Shown here: in pieces, positions 31,536 to 43,500 of the stretch | How the letters are laid out: the number at the start of each line of letters is the position of its first letter | How positions within the stretch are numbered: the first letter of the stretch is position 1 | NCBI GenBank assembly: GCA_933822405.4 | Contig: CAKOGP040001112.1 | Coordinates: 991,647 to 1,055,646 of the forward strand | DNA length: 64,000 nt | Origin: Cylindrotheca closterium | Taxonomy: Eukaryota > Bacillariophyta > Bacillariophyceae > Bacillariales > Bacillariaceae | Reading direction: 5' to 3' | Position numbers and translations under genes: made by a program | Notes under the pieces: model-generated | The model's input: the letters and a program-made list of their open reading frames with translations, nothing else | What the model was told of the DNA's origin: nothing | The model's database searches: none

Positions 31536-34340
31536 CTATGCGATGTATACGTCGTCCAAATCTTCTGGTGAGGTATATGGCATCGATTGTGAAGAATATC
31601 GTGTTGGTGATGGTGGGGCGTATAGAGTCGCTGCCGGGGCATACTCATCATCCCAGTGATCATCATCATCATCCGAATCATCATTCGAATCACCATCGGA
31701 AGCACCGTCTGAATCAAAATCCGAATCATCGTCTTCGATATCGCCCACAACTTCAGTGACATGGTTTTCATCGTTGTCAATGTCGCCAACAAGTGCAGAG
31801 TCATAATCTATGAAATGGTCCATGCTAACAGGTGTGCGTTTGCTCTGCTTCTTCTCATAGATTCTGCTGGTATCATCCTCAATGTCTCCAATAACTGCAG
31901 AGTCATAATCTCCTATAAAATGGTCAAGACTGACAGGTGCGCGTTTGCTCCTTGCCTTTTCGATTCCGACGGTGTCATTCTCTACATCGCCTACAACCGC
32001 AGAGTCAGCATCGGTAAAACGGTCGATGCTAAGAGTCGTTCGTTTGCTCCTCTTCTCCCTGTAGATTCCGATGGTGTCATCCTCGATATCACCAACAACT
32101 TCACATTCGTAATTTGCCAAATGGTCACTCCGGGCAGTTGTGCGGTTGATTTTCTTGTTATAGATTCCAATGTTACCAAACTCAATGATCTCCTCTTCAT
32201 TTGGACTGTGTGGGTCTGCTCGTTCTTCAGCGCTTCTTTGCGCATGCATCACACTCTGCATTTGATCCATCAGTTTTCTTTTTTTGGCTTGATAAATCAG
32301 TACAATCAAGACAAGAAAGAGAACGAGGGTTGTTAGCGAGTGCCAAATAAGCCTCGAGGCAACGTTTTCATTTATCTTTGAAGCGATGGTGTATTCTTCT
32401 GTATCCCCATGCACTTGTTCGTCGATCTTTGGTTTCTTCTGCAGGGGCTCTTGCGTTGCTTCTTCTTGGTCTTGCACTTTTTCAGTATCAGAATCAGTGC
32501 TCTGGCTAAACCGATTCTCCATCTCGAGAGTTCCAAGGCTATTGTCGAAATCTTCGAGAACAACTGCCAATGGTATTGAAAACCAGTTGATTCTACCCCT
32601 GATTCTCTTACCATTGTGAAGGTGATTCCAGTCTGGGTTGGTTCGGGCGTTGGCTAGGTGACTTTCGGGACTTGGTACTATCACATTTGGGGCATGCGGA
32701 AGGTTCCAGTTTTGATCAACCCTGGCCGAGGCAATTATGACAATTCGATCTCCAGCTTTCATATCCTTGATGTCAATCTCAGCTTTGAAAACAGGACCCA
32801 GCACGTCCCCCTTCTTTGTCCTCGAACTGTCAGGACTTGGATCTGCACCAGGCTCCGAATAGAGACCGCTTCCACCTGATTTGCTGTCGGACGTAGCTTG
32901 TACAAAATTGCTTAGATCAACATCATCTGGTTGCGTTAGGCAATCTAGCGCCTGCTCTTCGTCTTCGCTCAAGTTGACGGCATAGAACAGATCTGTGTAG
33001 TCAATGTAAAGCGACCCTCCTACTGTCCATTCGATAGCCAATGAATCGCCTCTTGCCGATGAAACAACACTTCTCGTTTTAAGGCATGAGCTTGACATTG
33101 CTTCATTCATCGGAACTATATCATCGGCGAGGGCGAGATTGTTCACTCCAAAAACATTCACGTACGGTTGGACGAGGTCCAGTGAAGCCAACGCCAAGTT
33201 TACATTGGATGCCATCGACTTTTCGATAGTTGCTTTGTTGATTGATGTCATCAAAGCCAACGCACGATTCGTAGAATTGTTGTATTGCGTTTTCTCGGGT
33301 AGGTAGCCACCGTAAGTTTGAGGAGAGCAAGTGCTAGTGTTTTTTCCCCAAGATCCAGCGTATGCCCAGTCTTCAAACGAACCCTGATAGCCTCGAAGTT
33401 CACTTGGACCCCGTGTGGTAACATAATCAACAAGAGTATCCCCATTTTCAAAGAAAGTGTTTGGCCTTGCCCCTTCGTAAATTAGTTCTCCGTCTACTGC
33501 AGTTGAACCAAGCGCTTTTGCAATTTGGATCTGCGTCTGCTTGTCGGGAGCAGTGTATTGTTCGCCTCTCCATGAGAAGCCGATCGCCCCGCTTCCACTG
33601 TAAAACGAAAGAGCAATTTGAAACATATGGTCCCTGAAAATTTCGTTGATCGCTCTTGAAGCTGTTGATTGCATGCATTCTGTTGATTCCGATCCAACCG
33701 CATATGGAAAGTCTCGAGCGGGGTCAATACCATCTTCGTCACGTGTACCAGAGCTATATCCAAGAGCATTGGCACTGGGAAGTACTACTACCCTTCTTGT
33801 AGCAGCTAATCGAGCTAGCCATTGCCTTCTTGCATCACTTATGCCACGTTCTCCAAGCCCGATTCTACAAGCTTTGGCTGCTTGAATATCCGAAGCAGAG
33901 GGGTTCGGACCTGGAGTTGCTTCGCATGCCGCCGATTCGAGGAGCATTTTAGTAGCTTCCATTACAACAGACGGTCCTTCTATTTCATCTCCGTGTAATG
34001 TGCCGCTCCAAAACACTTCTGGTAGGTGCGCCGAAGATCGAGACCCTTCAGGATGTCTAATGAAGTCTTGGACTGTGAAGAAATATTGGCTACAGCCATC
34101 GTTTTCATCATACGAGCAATCCGTGACATTTCCTGCATGTGGGATACTGTATTTCTCTTGCACTGATGCCGTACGGAAAAGTTGTGGATACTTCTCGGAC
34201 CAGTTATCAAGTGTTTCTTTCACCAATTTGGGTGACCATATTCTTTCTTCTTGCGATAATCCAAGTGCTGCAGGTAGTCCCAATATTACGCAGAGCGTTA
34301 CAGATATGAGGACTCGATATAGGGGAGCTGATGACTGCAT
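31536..34340 (-). CDS. M14-type carboxypeptidase-like membrane protein, probably inactive (paralog 1)
   Basis: 934 aa from ATG 34340, which starts a signal peptide (MQSSAPLYRVLISVTLCVIL); an in-frame ATG at 34433 would bury it. The M14 zinc motif HGDE (H116, E119) is intact in LPEVFWSGTLHGDEIEG. However, the substrate-site Asn of the usual NR pair is Ala (DPARDFPY, A208), and the third zinc-ligand position, His in the paralog at 37839-40140 (FHAG), is Tyr here (FYSG, Y247). The ectodomain is otherwise complete, with N-glycosylation sequons, and ends in a membrane span (LVLFLVLIVLIYQAKKRK). A cytosolic tail of about 230 residues contains 34-aa repeats and an acidic stretch. The two paralogs flank the ABC1 kinase gene. 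A binding or scaffold role is inferred. Confidence 0.75.
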   Translation of the reverse strand: MQSSAPLYRVLISVTLCVILGLPAALGLSQEERIWSPKLVKETLDNWSEKYPQLFRTASVQEKYSIPHAGNVTDCSYDENDGCSQYFFTVQDFIRHPEGSRSSAHLPEVFWSGTLHGDEIEGPSVVMEATKMLLESAACEATPGPNPSASDIQAAKACRIGLGERGISDARRQWLARLAATRRVVVLPSANALGYSSGTRDEDGIDPARDFPYAVGSESTECMQSTASRAINEIFRDHMFQIALSFYSGSGAIGFSWRGEQYTAPDKQTQIQIAKALGSTAVDGELIYEGARPNTFFENGDTLVDYVTTRGPSELRGYQGSFEDWAYAGSWGKNTSTCSPQTYGGYLPEKTQYNNSTNRALALMTSINKATIEKSMASNVNLALASLDLVQPYVNVFGVNNLALADDIVPMNEAMSSSCLKTRSVVSSARGDSLAIEWTVGGSLYIDYTDLFYAVNLSEDEEQALDCLTQPDDVDLSNFVQATSDSKSGGSGLYSEPGADPSPDSSRTKKGDVLGPVFKAEIDIKDMKAGDRIVIIASARVDQNWNLPHAPNVIVPSPESHLANARTNPDWNHLHNGKRIRGRINWFSIPLAVVLEDFDNSLGTLEMENRFSQSTDSDTEKVQDQEEATQEPLQKKPKIDEQVHGDTEEYTIASKINENVASRLIWHSLTTLVLFLVLIVLIYQAKKRKLMDQMQSVMHAQRSAEERADPHSPNEEEIIEFGNIGIYNKKINRTTARSDHLANYECEVVGDIEDDTIGIYREKRSKRTTLSIDRFTDADSAVVGDVENDTVGIEKARSKRAPVSLDHFIGDYDSAVIGDIEDDTSRIYEKKQSKRTPVSMDHFIDYDSALVGDIDNDENHVTEVVGDIEDDDSDFDSDGASDGDSNDDSDDDDDHWDDEYAPAATLYAPPSPTRYSSQSMPYTSPEDLDDVYIA
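31740..32110 (-). repeat. 102-bp coding repeats in the cytosolic tail of the M14-like protein
   Basis: VVGDIEDD-type motifs recur at exactly 34-residue spacing three times (VVGDIEDDT, VVGDVENDT, VIGDIEDDT, LVGDIDNDE), with a fifth after 14 residues. Each full unit also carries a basic SKR-T/A-pVS-DHF block. DNA period is 102 bp. Confidence 0.85.
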
Positions 34341-34731
34341 TCTTGGGAATGACAATGATGAGGAAGCTGATGTATTCCTTCCACCATTCTTGTGGTCGAT
34401 GATAGATTTTCGTGCACTTATCTGATCGCACATCCATCGCTAAAAGCCAATATTTATAGCAGTTGTCCAACCCGTACGCAGTATGGACGCATGAGCATGT
34501 ATCAAGCAACTTCAAACTCAGTCACTCAATAAAATGGAATGAATGAATCAATCGATCAACTTCAGTCACGATCTGAGCTGGTATGTATTTCATTGTTTCT
34601 CAGAATTCAATCGTCGTCATCCAATGCTTCCATCATAAATTTACAAAAACGTACAACACCTTTCTGAGGTAGACAATTGGCACCTTGCGCCTGTAAACTT
34701 TATTCAAAATCTTAGCCAACGAAATCTTGCA
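34341..34731. promoter_or_regulatory. Divergent promoter region, M14-like paralog 1 / ABC1 kinase
   Basis: 391 bp between divergent starts (298 bp if the M14-like gene starts at 34433). No repeat or RNA gene seen. Confidence 0.3.
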
Positions 34732-37700
34732 ATGAAGCTTTCAGCTGGGATACTTTGTGTTATCGCGGGATTGGGGAATGCCTTTGCCCCACAAAGCAGA
34801 GGCAAGGCAACTTCAAGCTCCAAGCTGTCGGATATCCCAACCAAGTTGAGCTTCGAAGCAACATTTCCAAGCTGGCTTGTAGAAAACGCTAATGCAGCAT
34901 CTACAAGTCTCAATGATCTGAAAGATTTCAAGGACACACTCTCTAGCCAAGTATCTTCAGATTCCGTCATGATGCCCGTGAACGTAGAAGAAACAGTCAA
35001 CAAAATTCTCAATTCCGAGCTCTTTCACCTTGCAACGACGGCGTGGCACTTGGAAGCAATCCTAGCATTTGGTATTGGTAGTGCATTGCTGTGGTTTGTT
35101 ACAACCCCTGAAAAGTTTGATGACGCACCATATGAACCAGGAACTACCACATACAGTCCAGAGAAAGCAGCCGAGTTTTATGCTAAGCGTCCCTTGCAAG
35201 TGGGAAAGAGAGTATTGAAACTCGCCTTTTTGACTGGAATGTTCAATGCTGGGGTCCTATTCGACTGGTTGGTGTTGGGAAAACTCTTGAAGGACGAAGA
35301 CTACACTGCCCTTCGGAGAAACGAACCTCGTCGAGCGAAGGTTGCTCTTTCACTGTGTGAGAAGCTTGGCCCCACATTCATTAAACTGGGACAAGCATTG
35401 AGTATCAGAACTGATCTTATCCCAGAACCATATGCTTTAGAGTTGAGACAACTTCAGGACGCCGTCCCGCCTTTTGATAGCGATATCGCAAGAGAAGTGC
35501 TTAAGAACGAGCTTGGAGTATCAGATTTGAACCTTGTATTTTCCAGTCTCAGTGATAAACCTGTTGCATCTGCAAGTATTGGGCAAGTGTATAAAGGCAC
35601 ACTGGTCGCTACAGGAAAGGAGGTCGCAGTGAAGGTCCAACGGCCAGGAATCCTGGCAGAAATTGCTCTCGATCTCCATGTATTGAGAATATTGACCCCT
35701 ATCCAAACGACGCTCCAGAACGCCGCCAACGGGGCAAAAACATCTCCCGAAGATATTCAGGCTGCGATTTCTTTAGTAGACGAATGGGGAAGAGGATTCG
35801 TAGCGGAAACAGACTATCGCTTAGAGGCGGAGAATACCATCAACTTTGAAAGTGCTATGAGAAAGCGAGGATTGGACGCAGTCTGTGCACCACCTGTCGT
35901 CACTGAATTGGTTAGGGACAAGATCTTGGTTACAGAGTGGATCGAGGGTACCCGTCTTGATAGGGATGCATCGCCAGACATTCCAAGATTGTGTGGAGTT
36001 GCTATCAACGCTTATTTGACCATGCTTCTCGACACTGGAGTCCTTCGTAAGTCAAATCATGAATGTTTACGAGATCACGAAGTTGCCAGACATTTTTTAC
36101 TAACACTTTTCTTGTCCTACCCGTCATTGGTAGACTGCGATCCACACCCAGGTAGTAAGTAGCTTTGTCCAAATTGATTTTTTGTTGTTGAAAAACCCAT
36201 TGACTAACAGCAGTTGAATCATCTCTACCTTGTACAAGACTTGTTGCGAACTACTGACGGAAAGCTTTGCATCCTGGATTGGGGAATGACGGTACGAGAT
36301 GAATTTGTATCGCTAACAGTTGTATGTTTCGTGTTGGGCCTCACCCATTTCGTTTCCTCCCAGCTCGATGTGCCCCCAAATCTTCAATATGCTTTGTTGG
36401 AGTTGATTGCGCATATCAACATTGAAGATTATGATGCCATCCCACAGGATTTCATAAACCTTGGATTTTCTCCCGAAGGTGTCACGGCTGATCGTTTGAA
36501 GAGTAGTGGAATCACAGAAGGCTTGACTTTTGCCTTCCGCCAGTTGAGTCAAGGAGGTGGTCCGAAGAAGATCCAAGAGCGCGTCAAAGATGAATTCAAA
36601 TCTCGCTATGGGTCTGATCTGTCTGATGAGGAGCTTCGACTTGCTGCTCGGGAAGATATGGTTCAACAGATGCAGAAACAGCTTGCATCTGAGGGAGTTG
36701 ACGTTCAGGGAGTGAGCAATATTATGGAAGAAGTCTCGAAGCGAAACCGAGATCTATTTAAACTTCCACCATACGTTTTGTATGTTGCGCGTGCATTTTC
36801 GACCCTTGAAGGTATTGGATTGTCAATCGATGAGAACTATGCCATTGTTCAAGAGTGTTACCCATATCTTGCAAGGAGATTATTCACCGATCGTAGTCCA
36901 AGAGCCAAGCGCGCTCTTCGTGCAATGCTTGGTTTGGCTGAAGATGCAGACCCTGAGCAAACACTCGTGGCTATGAACTTGATGGAAACTGGGAATAAGA
37001 GCGGCGCACTTTCACCCAGTAAACTCTTTGAAATGTCGGATGGCTTCGCCAGTTACACTGCGGCTACGGCAAATGTTGATCGCGACGGTGCTGGTCAAGA
37101 AGCAGCTGTCTTGGAGTTTGTGAAGCTGTTGGTAGATGAAGAGGGATCAACATTGCAAGACATTTTGGTAGAGGAAACAGCAAGGCTTGGAGATGCTGCG
37201 ACGCGATCTGCTCTGAAGGCTGGATTTGTCGACAGTGCAGCTGCCAAAGTAGCAGCCAATGTACTACGAACACCAAGAGATTTGTTGCAGCAGAGTCCAC
37301 TGGTATCGGTATTTCCCAAGTTTTTGAAGGAGGCTATCGTAGACAGACCAGCTGAATTGCCAGACCTGATCGAATCTCTTTTGAGTCATAACGAAGAGGA
37401 TGAAAGGATTTTGTCGACCGCGACCGAACTCAGAGATATCCTCTCTTCGCGTTTGGCAGCACAGGAAGATAGGGAAGGAGAGAGAATATCGTCCCCAAAT
37501 GCATCCTTGGACGCTTCCGCAATTCGAGAGCTCCTAGCAGACGAAAAGACGCGAAATTTGATTCTGGAGCAAGTTCCAGGGTTTGCAGCACTTGGTAGGA
37601 GGTTAGGTGCTGGTCTACTTCGAAGAGCTGCTTATCGCACGGATAGAGCTCATGCGCTTCCCGAAGACGCCAGAAATCAGCTAGCTGATATGAATCGTAG

Positions 37701-37749
37701 ACTGGCAAAGGCTCTCGACGTTGAAGAGAAAGAATCAGTTGACGCGTAG
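34732..37749 (+). CDS. Plastid ABC1/UbiB-family atypical kinase (ABC1K)
   Basis: 948 aa from three exons: 34732-36046, a 21-nt microexon 36134-36154, and 36239-37749 (introns 87 and 84 bp, both phase 1). MKLSAGILCVIAGLGNAFAP is a signal peptide with the AFAP plastid motif. The ABC1 core has the KxGQ motif (FIKLGQALSIRTDLIPEPY), the Ala/Ser loop (KPVASASIGQVYKG), the Lys motif (EVAVKVQRPG), the catalytic-loop CDPHPGN built by the microexon, and LDWGM in place of DFG. A long helical C-terminal extension (about 400 aa) follows. Plant plastid ABC1Ks regulate prenylquinone metabolism and plastoglobule function; a similar role is inferred. It is nested between two M14-like paralogs, with 89 bp to the downstream convergent stop. 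Confidence 0.92.
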
Positions 37750-37838
37750 AGGTCTATAAATATAAAACTTAGAGGTACAGGCTTAACTTTTTGGGTCACA
37801 AAACACATTTCTGTGTTTTTGGTTCAAAACCAAAGTAA

Positions 37839-40140
37839 TCACGACATTGGTCGCAACTCGAGTTCTGTGTCGGCTCTGTCTGAAAAAGGCGCCGAATCGA
37901 ACGCATAATCATCTTCGTCGTCCATCTGGACGACAGGTGCAAACTTTTCAGAACCATCTGACCGACACAGGCAAGCACAAAAAAGGCACAGTGCCAAAAC
38001 CAGCGCACCCAAGAGTAGTAGGAAAGTCATGTCGACTGGAAACCACATTCTCTCTTTGCGCGCAGACTTTGGCAAGACCCCACCTTGGCCTGCGTTGTGA
38101 TTCTCGAATCGAACGTTGTGCTCTAGTGTGCCAACGGTGTGCCCTGACTGCGTCCCAATTGCATCTTCAAAGTCTCCAAGGATGACGTAAAGAGGCCTCG
38201 AAAACCAGTCAAGTCGTCCATCAACAAACTTTCCTGCACTCTCATGATGCCAGTCTGGGTTTGTTCGAACATTTGCAATGTGACTTTGAGGACCCACGAG
38301 TGGAGCATAAGTTTCGGAAGGAGCATTCTTCCAATCTTGATCTACTCGGGCCGAGACATATATTACGATTTGATCCAGTGGTTTCGTAGATGAAGGAATC
38401 GATATCCGTCCAGTGAAAATTGGTCCATCCGGCTCGTCAACTTTTGGTGTAGGGAATGCCCCATTTGACGAAAACGCGCTGGTACCGTTCGTTCCTCCAA
38501 TAATCTCGCCCTTCACGAAGCCAGCCATGTCACTTGGATGCTTTAGACAATCAAGGTCACGGCCTTCAACATCATCTAGTTTTGCATACCATACTTCTGT
38601 ATTGTCAATTGTCATCGAACCACCAACTGTCCAAGAAATATCCACTTGTTGGGTATTCTTCGCTACCATGACTGTATTGCCTTTTCTGCAGCTTTCTTCT
38701 CCAGCAGTCAAAAGGGGCACGACGTCATCCGACAAACGCAGTTCATTGACCTTGAAGACAGAAACATATGGCTCCACGAGCTCTGCGGCGAGAAGGGCTA
38801 ACCGGATATTTCGAGATATATGACCATTTCCTTTTGTATCCTTATTCAATACATCCACCGAATTCCCAAGGTGTAATTTGGGTTCCTTATCATCACTTGT
38901 TTCTATCAGCATATTAAAGATGCGGAGTGTGGAGTTGTTGTATCTTGTTTTTTCCTTTGGGTACCCATCAAAACTTGTCGGTTCACATTGTACTACACGA
39001 TCTGGATCCCATGATCCTGCATACGCCCAATCTTCCATTCCACCCCTCACATAATACACTATCGTTGTTGGGAACAGTGGCGAGAATCAATCAGATTACT
39101 AAATCAATCGACATTGGTGACATGATCACGGCGCACAGCTTACCTAAATCGTTCATTGTGCCATAGGCATATGCTTTCGAGGCAGACCACCCACCACCAT
39201 AGTTGCTGTATGCAGAGCCAACCGAGACTTGCGCTACATCATCTGGACTCAATTTACCTAGCCAATGCGGTGCACCCCATTCATAACCCACAACCTCTGT
39301 ACCAGCGTGAAAGGTCAAAGACAGTTGGAACAAGTGCTCTCGGTAGATTTCATTGACCGTCCGCCCTGCAATTGTCTGCATACAGTCCTCGGGGTCCTTT
39401 ACATCGTAAGGAAAGTCACGATTCGGATCGATCCTCCCTTCTTCTCGCTTATTTTTATAGTATCCCAGTGCGTTTGCTGTGTGTACCGAGCAGTCAGTTT
39501 AGAAAGGCCCTTTTTTACAACTTTGACACGCAAAACTGCCATTGACTTTGACGATGAAACATTCTATCAACTTACTGGTTGGAGTCATGACGATCCTTCG
39601 AGTACTAACTAATCGAGCCAACCATTTCCGCTGATGCTCGCTAATTCCTTTCTTTTCCAGTTCGTGTCGACATTTTCTTGCAGCCGCTATTTCGTCTTTG
39701 TCCTTTGTGCGAGGCAATGCTTCACAAGATGCAGCCTGGAGCAACAACGAAGCAGCATGCATGACAGAAGTAGGACCAACTCGTTCATTCCCGTGCAAAC
39801 AACCACTCCAATAGACCTCAGGCAGTCGTGCTGAGGTATAAGAGCCTTCTGGGTGCGTGATAAAGTCTTGTATTGTAATGATGAAATTGTGGCATCCCGT
39901 CACATCGTGAAACGGGCAATCTGCGTCAGATCCGGCTGCAGGAAGTCCATATTTTTCTTGAGCCGATGTCATGTGAAAAAAATCAGGGTAGACATCTTTC
40001 CATTTGTCCAATTTCACTTTGATCTCTTCCGACGTCCAAATGGAGTAGCTCTCGTAGTCGTCGGTTGACACTGTCTCTCGATCAATGCTCGCATGGGCCA
40101 TATAAGCCATGAATAGAATTCTAACGATGGTGTTTATCAT
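37839..40140 (-). CDS. M14-type zinc carboxypeptidase-like membrane protein, motifs intact (paralog 2)
   Basis: 705 aa from three exons: 39577-40140 plus one base (39576), 39144-39476 and 37839-39058, with introns of 99 and 85 bp. A signal peptide (MINTIVRILFMAYMAHAS) opens the protein. M14 ligands are present: HGNE (H116, E119), the Asn-Arg pair in DPNRDFPY (N207, R208) and the third ligand His in FHAG (H245). The shared block EDWAYAGSWD and YPKEKTRYNNST match paralog 1. A type I membrane anchor (FLLLLGALVLALCLFCACL) precedes a short acidic tail, with no 34-aa repeats. Family knowledge predicts removal of C-terminal residues from extracellular or lumenal peptides. I could not place the catalytic general-base Glu with certainty. 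Confidence 0.8.
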
Positions 40141-40584
40141 GGTGCCGCAATTATCCTCTACTCTTGGCTTGTTGTATGCTTGAAGTGTGGATGATGATCG
40201 ATTGATTGCCCTTGTATGGGTTGATTGGTTTCATGAAATTCCTGCAAAAAATGCTGACCGTCAAAAGTCAAAGGCCTTTTATAGTTCCTTGCAAGTAGTC
40301 AAAGAAGTCATCAGTAAGACAACATTTAACGGTCATATCTCACAAATCAGCGATGCCTGCTGAATTCAACCGACGTTCCTAGACCACCACCAAGAATTTG
40401 GTTATTTGTGTAACCATCAAGGGGCATTCCAGCGCTATTACCCCTTATCTACGGACACTGCAAGTCCAAGAACCAATCGAGGTTTGAAACGAGACTTCGG
40501 CTGGTACACTAGATTCATTATCGTTAAATCCATCAGCAACAACAACTTTTAGGGATCAAGGTTTGAAACATTGGTGTTTCCCAA
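40141..40584. promoter_or_regulatory. Divergent promoter region, M14-like paralog 2 / UBR ligase
   Basis: 444 bp between divergent starts. No gene, repeat or clear promoter motif recognised. Confidence 0.3.
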
Positions 40585-43500
40585 ATGAGTTTCAATATGG
40601 ACCTACCTTCAGGGCCTCCGGTTGGTTCCGTGCCTAGCTATCCAATGCCTGCCTACCTCAATTTCTTTCCTGGCGGTGTACTAAACACATCTGATGACAC
40701 TGAATCCCACACATATCAGCTTGAATCATATTCCCAAAGTCAATCAAATTCGAGACCGAGCCCACCTTCCACTCCACGATCCCGTCGCGGCCAGTCTCCC
40801 GATGTTTTGGTGCACAAAGCAAAGATTTCAGATGACCGTCTCCATCAATTTGCGTTGCTATCGAGCAATGGAAATCCAGAAACGCCACATCACTTGCCGT
40901 CCTTGAGTGTGTTGGCAAATGCTGCGTTTGGAAGATTGTCGGGTGTTCCACCGGATGCGGCAAAAGCCTGGGCCGACGCAATGGTACTTCAATACTTGGA
41001 CGCGGATGCTATCCCAATGCCACGATCAGAAGAAGAGGTTCACAACATGAAGCCATCATCCATGAAAGTCACGGGTGAATCACTAGTCGTTGCGCTTAAA
41101 CGTCTGGAAATGGAAGGTGCAATGATCGCGGAAGCGTCGGATGCGTCCTCTGCTTTGCGACCTAGACCTTGTGGATACGTCTTTAAACGTGGAGATATTG
41201 CATGGAACTGTCGGACTTGTCAGACTGATTCGACCTGTGTTATCTGTGATAGTTGCTTTCGTGCTTCGGACCACGAAGGACATGAAGTGTATTTTCACAG
41301 AACGACTCCAGGGGGTTGCTGCGATTGTGGTGATCCAGAGGCGTGGAAAGTGGAAGGCTGTTGCCCCACCCATCGACCCCGGACCAATACTATTATTGAA
41401 TCAAACACTGATGATCCGGAAGAGGCAGTCAGAATGGCAAACCAGGGATTGAAGGATGGCAAAGAAGTGTTAAAGGATCCTACAACTGCATTGCCACCAA
41501 AGTTTGCAGCTGCATTGGGGGTGGTTATCGGTGCAGCGGTGAACTGTCTTGTTCAAGCAGTTGATGGTGCAGGTATTGCAGCCGACCCGGTGCAATGGAA
41601 GCTCAGGTGGGCAGATGAAGCAACCAAAATCTGGAACTCGGTTCTTTCCAACGACGACTATCATCGTACTGGATCTTCAGTGACTCCAGAAGCATTTCTG
41701 CGAAGCTCCCTTCCACAACAACTTCCTCAGAACTTTCGCCTGCACCTGAGATTGCACAATGATGACGTTCACACTTTTGATGAGGTTATTGATGCTCTCC
41801 ATGAGCCACGCAGTCGCCGCAATACAGCTCCTGGGGAAGAAAACGCAAACCCATCCCTCGTCACACTTCGAGAAGCTGCAAATGAAATGACGCATCATGT
41901 GGATTCAGACGGACAGGTGAATGTCAAAGCCTTCAACTCGCTGACGACTGCCATGCAAGGATTCAGAAGGCTAAAGTCCCGTGGTCTCCATTGTGCCGTG
42001 ACAAGCACACCACAGGTGGATATGGAACTGAGAGCAAAAACTCTTGCGTCATGGTTGACTGAAATTAGCTCTGCTCACCCAGCTGCCGCAGTTCTAGTCG
42101 TGCATGCCTTGGTACAAGTGACACCAGCTCAAGAAATAGGTGGAATTTCTGTCTGGAGTGAACCGAGAACTATCCCTTCTTGGGTTGGAGCTGACGAAAA
42201 AGATGCTGTGGAAGCTTGCAGAAAGCGATTCAATGCATTTCCTCCGCATCTACAGTCAAGCTTCTTATCAAGCGACGAAGCCGAGAAACTTCATACTATG
42301 GCAAAGAAAATCAACCCAGCAGCGTTGTCAGAGATCACTGGTATGTAGCTCACGGGAGACAGTCTATATGCACTGCTGTATCTGATATTTTTGCTTGTTT
42401 GTGTGATTGCAGATCTGCAGTTTTACTCGCAAGTTCCTTATTATTTGCCATCTGAGCAATATCGCAAATCACCGCATGCTCTTTGGGGCACACTGCCATC
42501 TCGCTATGTTGACTCAACACCGCTTACTGAAAAGCATCCTTTGCTGCACCGCTTATCAAACCCAGAACACCCGAATACTGCATTTTTGCCGTCAAATGAA
42601 CTCACAGAGACCGTATTCGTTGTTGACACTGATCTAAGGAAACAACATGAAGCTGATCTGATTACATCCAGTGTTTTCCCCCACCGATTACCAGGACTTC
42701 ACCTCATCAGCGGTGTAGGTACAACTCGGGTGCAAGCTCTGAACTCTCAATCCCCACTACCAAATCCCATGGAATTCAGACATTTGCTGGCAACATCGTC
42801 TTTTCGGGCGCCAATGTCACCTATCATTCTGCTACTGCTCCTCGATCCATACCCAACGAAACAACTACGCGGTTCAATCCACGCTCTCTTTTTGTCTCTT
42901 CTTACTGATGCACGGTTCAAGTGCCGGTTTGCGGCGGCATTGGGAATTGCTTATCGACCGTTGAGTACACTCTTCTGTGCCGGCGTCGGAACGGAGGCAG
43001 ACACTCCATTGGGATTCACTGTACAAATCTTTACAGCAGGGAGCTTAGTACGGGCGCTTGGAAGTGCTCCAGCGATTGAGAAGCTTGTTTTGTCAGATAA
43101 TGCCGAATCGAAGAATGACGATGCTTCAATTGGAGTCTTTACCATGCCAATCGGATTGACTGTTGTTCGGTGTATCCACACCAATCTTCTTGGGGCGACG
43201 AAAGAGGTGCATATGATTTTGAAAAATACTGGATCCGCGAATGACGATGTGAGCGACCACGAAGCGAATCAAAATGCAAATGATAGCTTGCTGCCAGCAT
43301 TGACCTATGTTGCAGGAGAGCATCCACTAATGACATCTCTTCCAGCAGCTCCTGACGATGGATTCCTAGACTCCAGATCGACCAGACACAAGAGGCTGCC
43401 ACATCTTTTGCGGGATCTTGAGTATGTGATTGAAACCCCTGGTACAGCCATGCGACTACTTCTTCCACATAGGTTTCCAGCATACGAAGGGGAATCAATA

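Noticed and set aside
34341..34433. N-terminal extension of the M14-like protein from ATG 34433
   Set aside because: It would place 31 polar residues before a clear signal peptide; kept as a possible alternative only.
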